A DNA stretch of 6,020 nt. Source: Chitinophagaceae bacterium (GTDB lineage Bacteria > Bacteroidota > Bacteroidia > Chitinophagales > Chitinophagaceae). The notes beneath the pieces are model-generated. The model was not told the origin of the DNA, did not search any database, and saw only the letters and a list, made by a program, of their open reading frames with translations. Made by a program: the position numbers and the translations under genes. Positions within the stretch are counted from its first letter, which is position 1. Every line of letters starts with the position of its first letter. Shown here in pieces: positions 5,784-6,020 of the stretch. The stretch lies in the NCBI GenBank assembly GCA_003526435.1, contig DPWF01000203.1, positions 530 to 6,549 of the forward strand. The letters are read 5' to 3'.

Positions 5784-6020
5784 ATGAAGAAACTATTGCT
5801 TGCCTGTTGCCTTTTAAACATAGGCTTTGTACAGGCACAAAGAATACTCACCACGCCACCCAGCGGAGGCAACAAAAAAGCCATGGTGGGTGAACAGATC
5901 GGGTTAACCACCGTTACCATTCGCTATGACCGACCTGCTGTAAAAGGCAGGGAAGGAAAGATATGGGGGCAACTGGTTCAGCCGGGCTTTTTTGATCAGG
6001 GTTTTGGTAATACTACTGCT
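5784..6020 (+). CDS. Secreted DUF2911 family protein, 5' part
   Basis: The gene starts at ATG 5784 and runs open for 79 codons to the right edge, so the C-terminal part is missing. The N-terminus MKKLLLACCLLNIGFVQAQ is a signal peptide with likely cleavage after VQA. Cys8 follows Leu-Leu-Ala, but the hydrophobic stretch before it is too short for a lipobox, so a lipoprotein is unlikely. The mature part, TTVTIRYDRPAVKGREGKIW followed by GQLVQPGFFDQGFGNTTA, matches the DUF2911 pattern (a V-x-I-x-Y-x-R-P-x-V-K-G-R block leading to an APWRAGANE-type motif expected just beyond the edge). DUF2911 proteins are common exported proteins of Bacteroidota; their function is not known. The 139 nt between the fucosidase stop and this ATG hold no gene and no strong promoter match. 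Confidence 0.85.
   Translation, partial: MKKLLLACCLLNIGFVQAQRILTTPPSGGNKKAMVGEQIGLTTVTIRYDRPAVKGREGKIWGQLVQPGFFDQGFGNTTA

Noticed and set aside
1..6020. A multi-gene defence, biosynthetic or mobile system
   Set aside because: All genes are recognisable housekeeping, exported or metabolic families with unrelated roles; no transposase, integrase, nuclease, toxin, CRISPR or tRNA signal was seen on either strand.

Overview
The window looks like ordinary chromosomal sequence from a member of the Bacteroidota, most likely near the Chitinophagaceae. That placement is inference. It rests on the moderately AT-rich base composition, the lack of Shine-Dalgarno sequences before the starts, TAnnTTTG-like promoter elements close to start codons, a PdxJ with the NINK...ATLRN N-terminus and a LVPDA..GQLTS loop that I associate with this phylum, and DUF2911 and GH29 proteins in the style of Bacteroidota secretomes.

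Layout from left to right: (1) the 3' end of a YhcH/YjgK/YiaL (DUF386) gene on the plus strand; (2) a secreted thioredoxin-fold peroxiredoxin-like gene on the minus strand, convergent with (1) and only 3 nt from it; (3) a large UbiD-family decarboxylase gene on the minus strand, upstream of (2) and possibly co-transcribed with it; (4) a 134-nt divergent promoter region; (5) a small DUF1761 membrane protein gene, plus strand; (6) pdxJ (pyridoxine 5'-phosphate synthase), plus strand; (7) a secreted GH29 alpha-L-fucosidase gene with a C-terminal discoidin-like domain and a probable GTG start, plus strand; (8) the 5' end of a secreted DUF2911 gene that runs off the right edge.

The genes do not form one obvious pathway. 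PdxJ is vitamin B6 biosynthesis. The UbiD-family enzyme is a prenylated-FMN decarboxylase of unknown substrate, possibly in quinone synthesis. The fucosidase is periplasmic or exported glycan breakdown, and DUF386 proteins are often found in sugar-utilisation loci. No RNA gene, insertion sequence, CRISPR array or phage element is visible.

The most notable non-coding structure is a pair of strong inverted repeats bracketing pdxJ. One has 15-bp arms (a single G-T wobble) and ends 11 nt before the start codon. The other has perfect 23-bp arms and begins at the base right after the stop codon. The second reaches into the region that a naive long reading of the fucosidase would use as its N-terminus. 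I see no convincing undescribed multi-gene system here.
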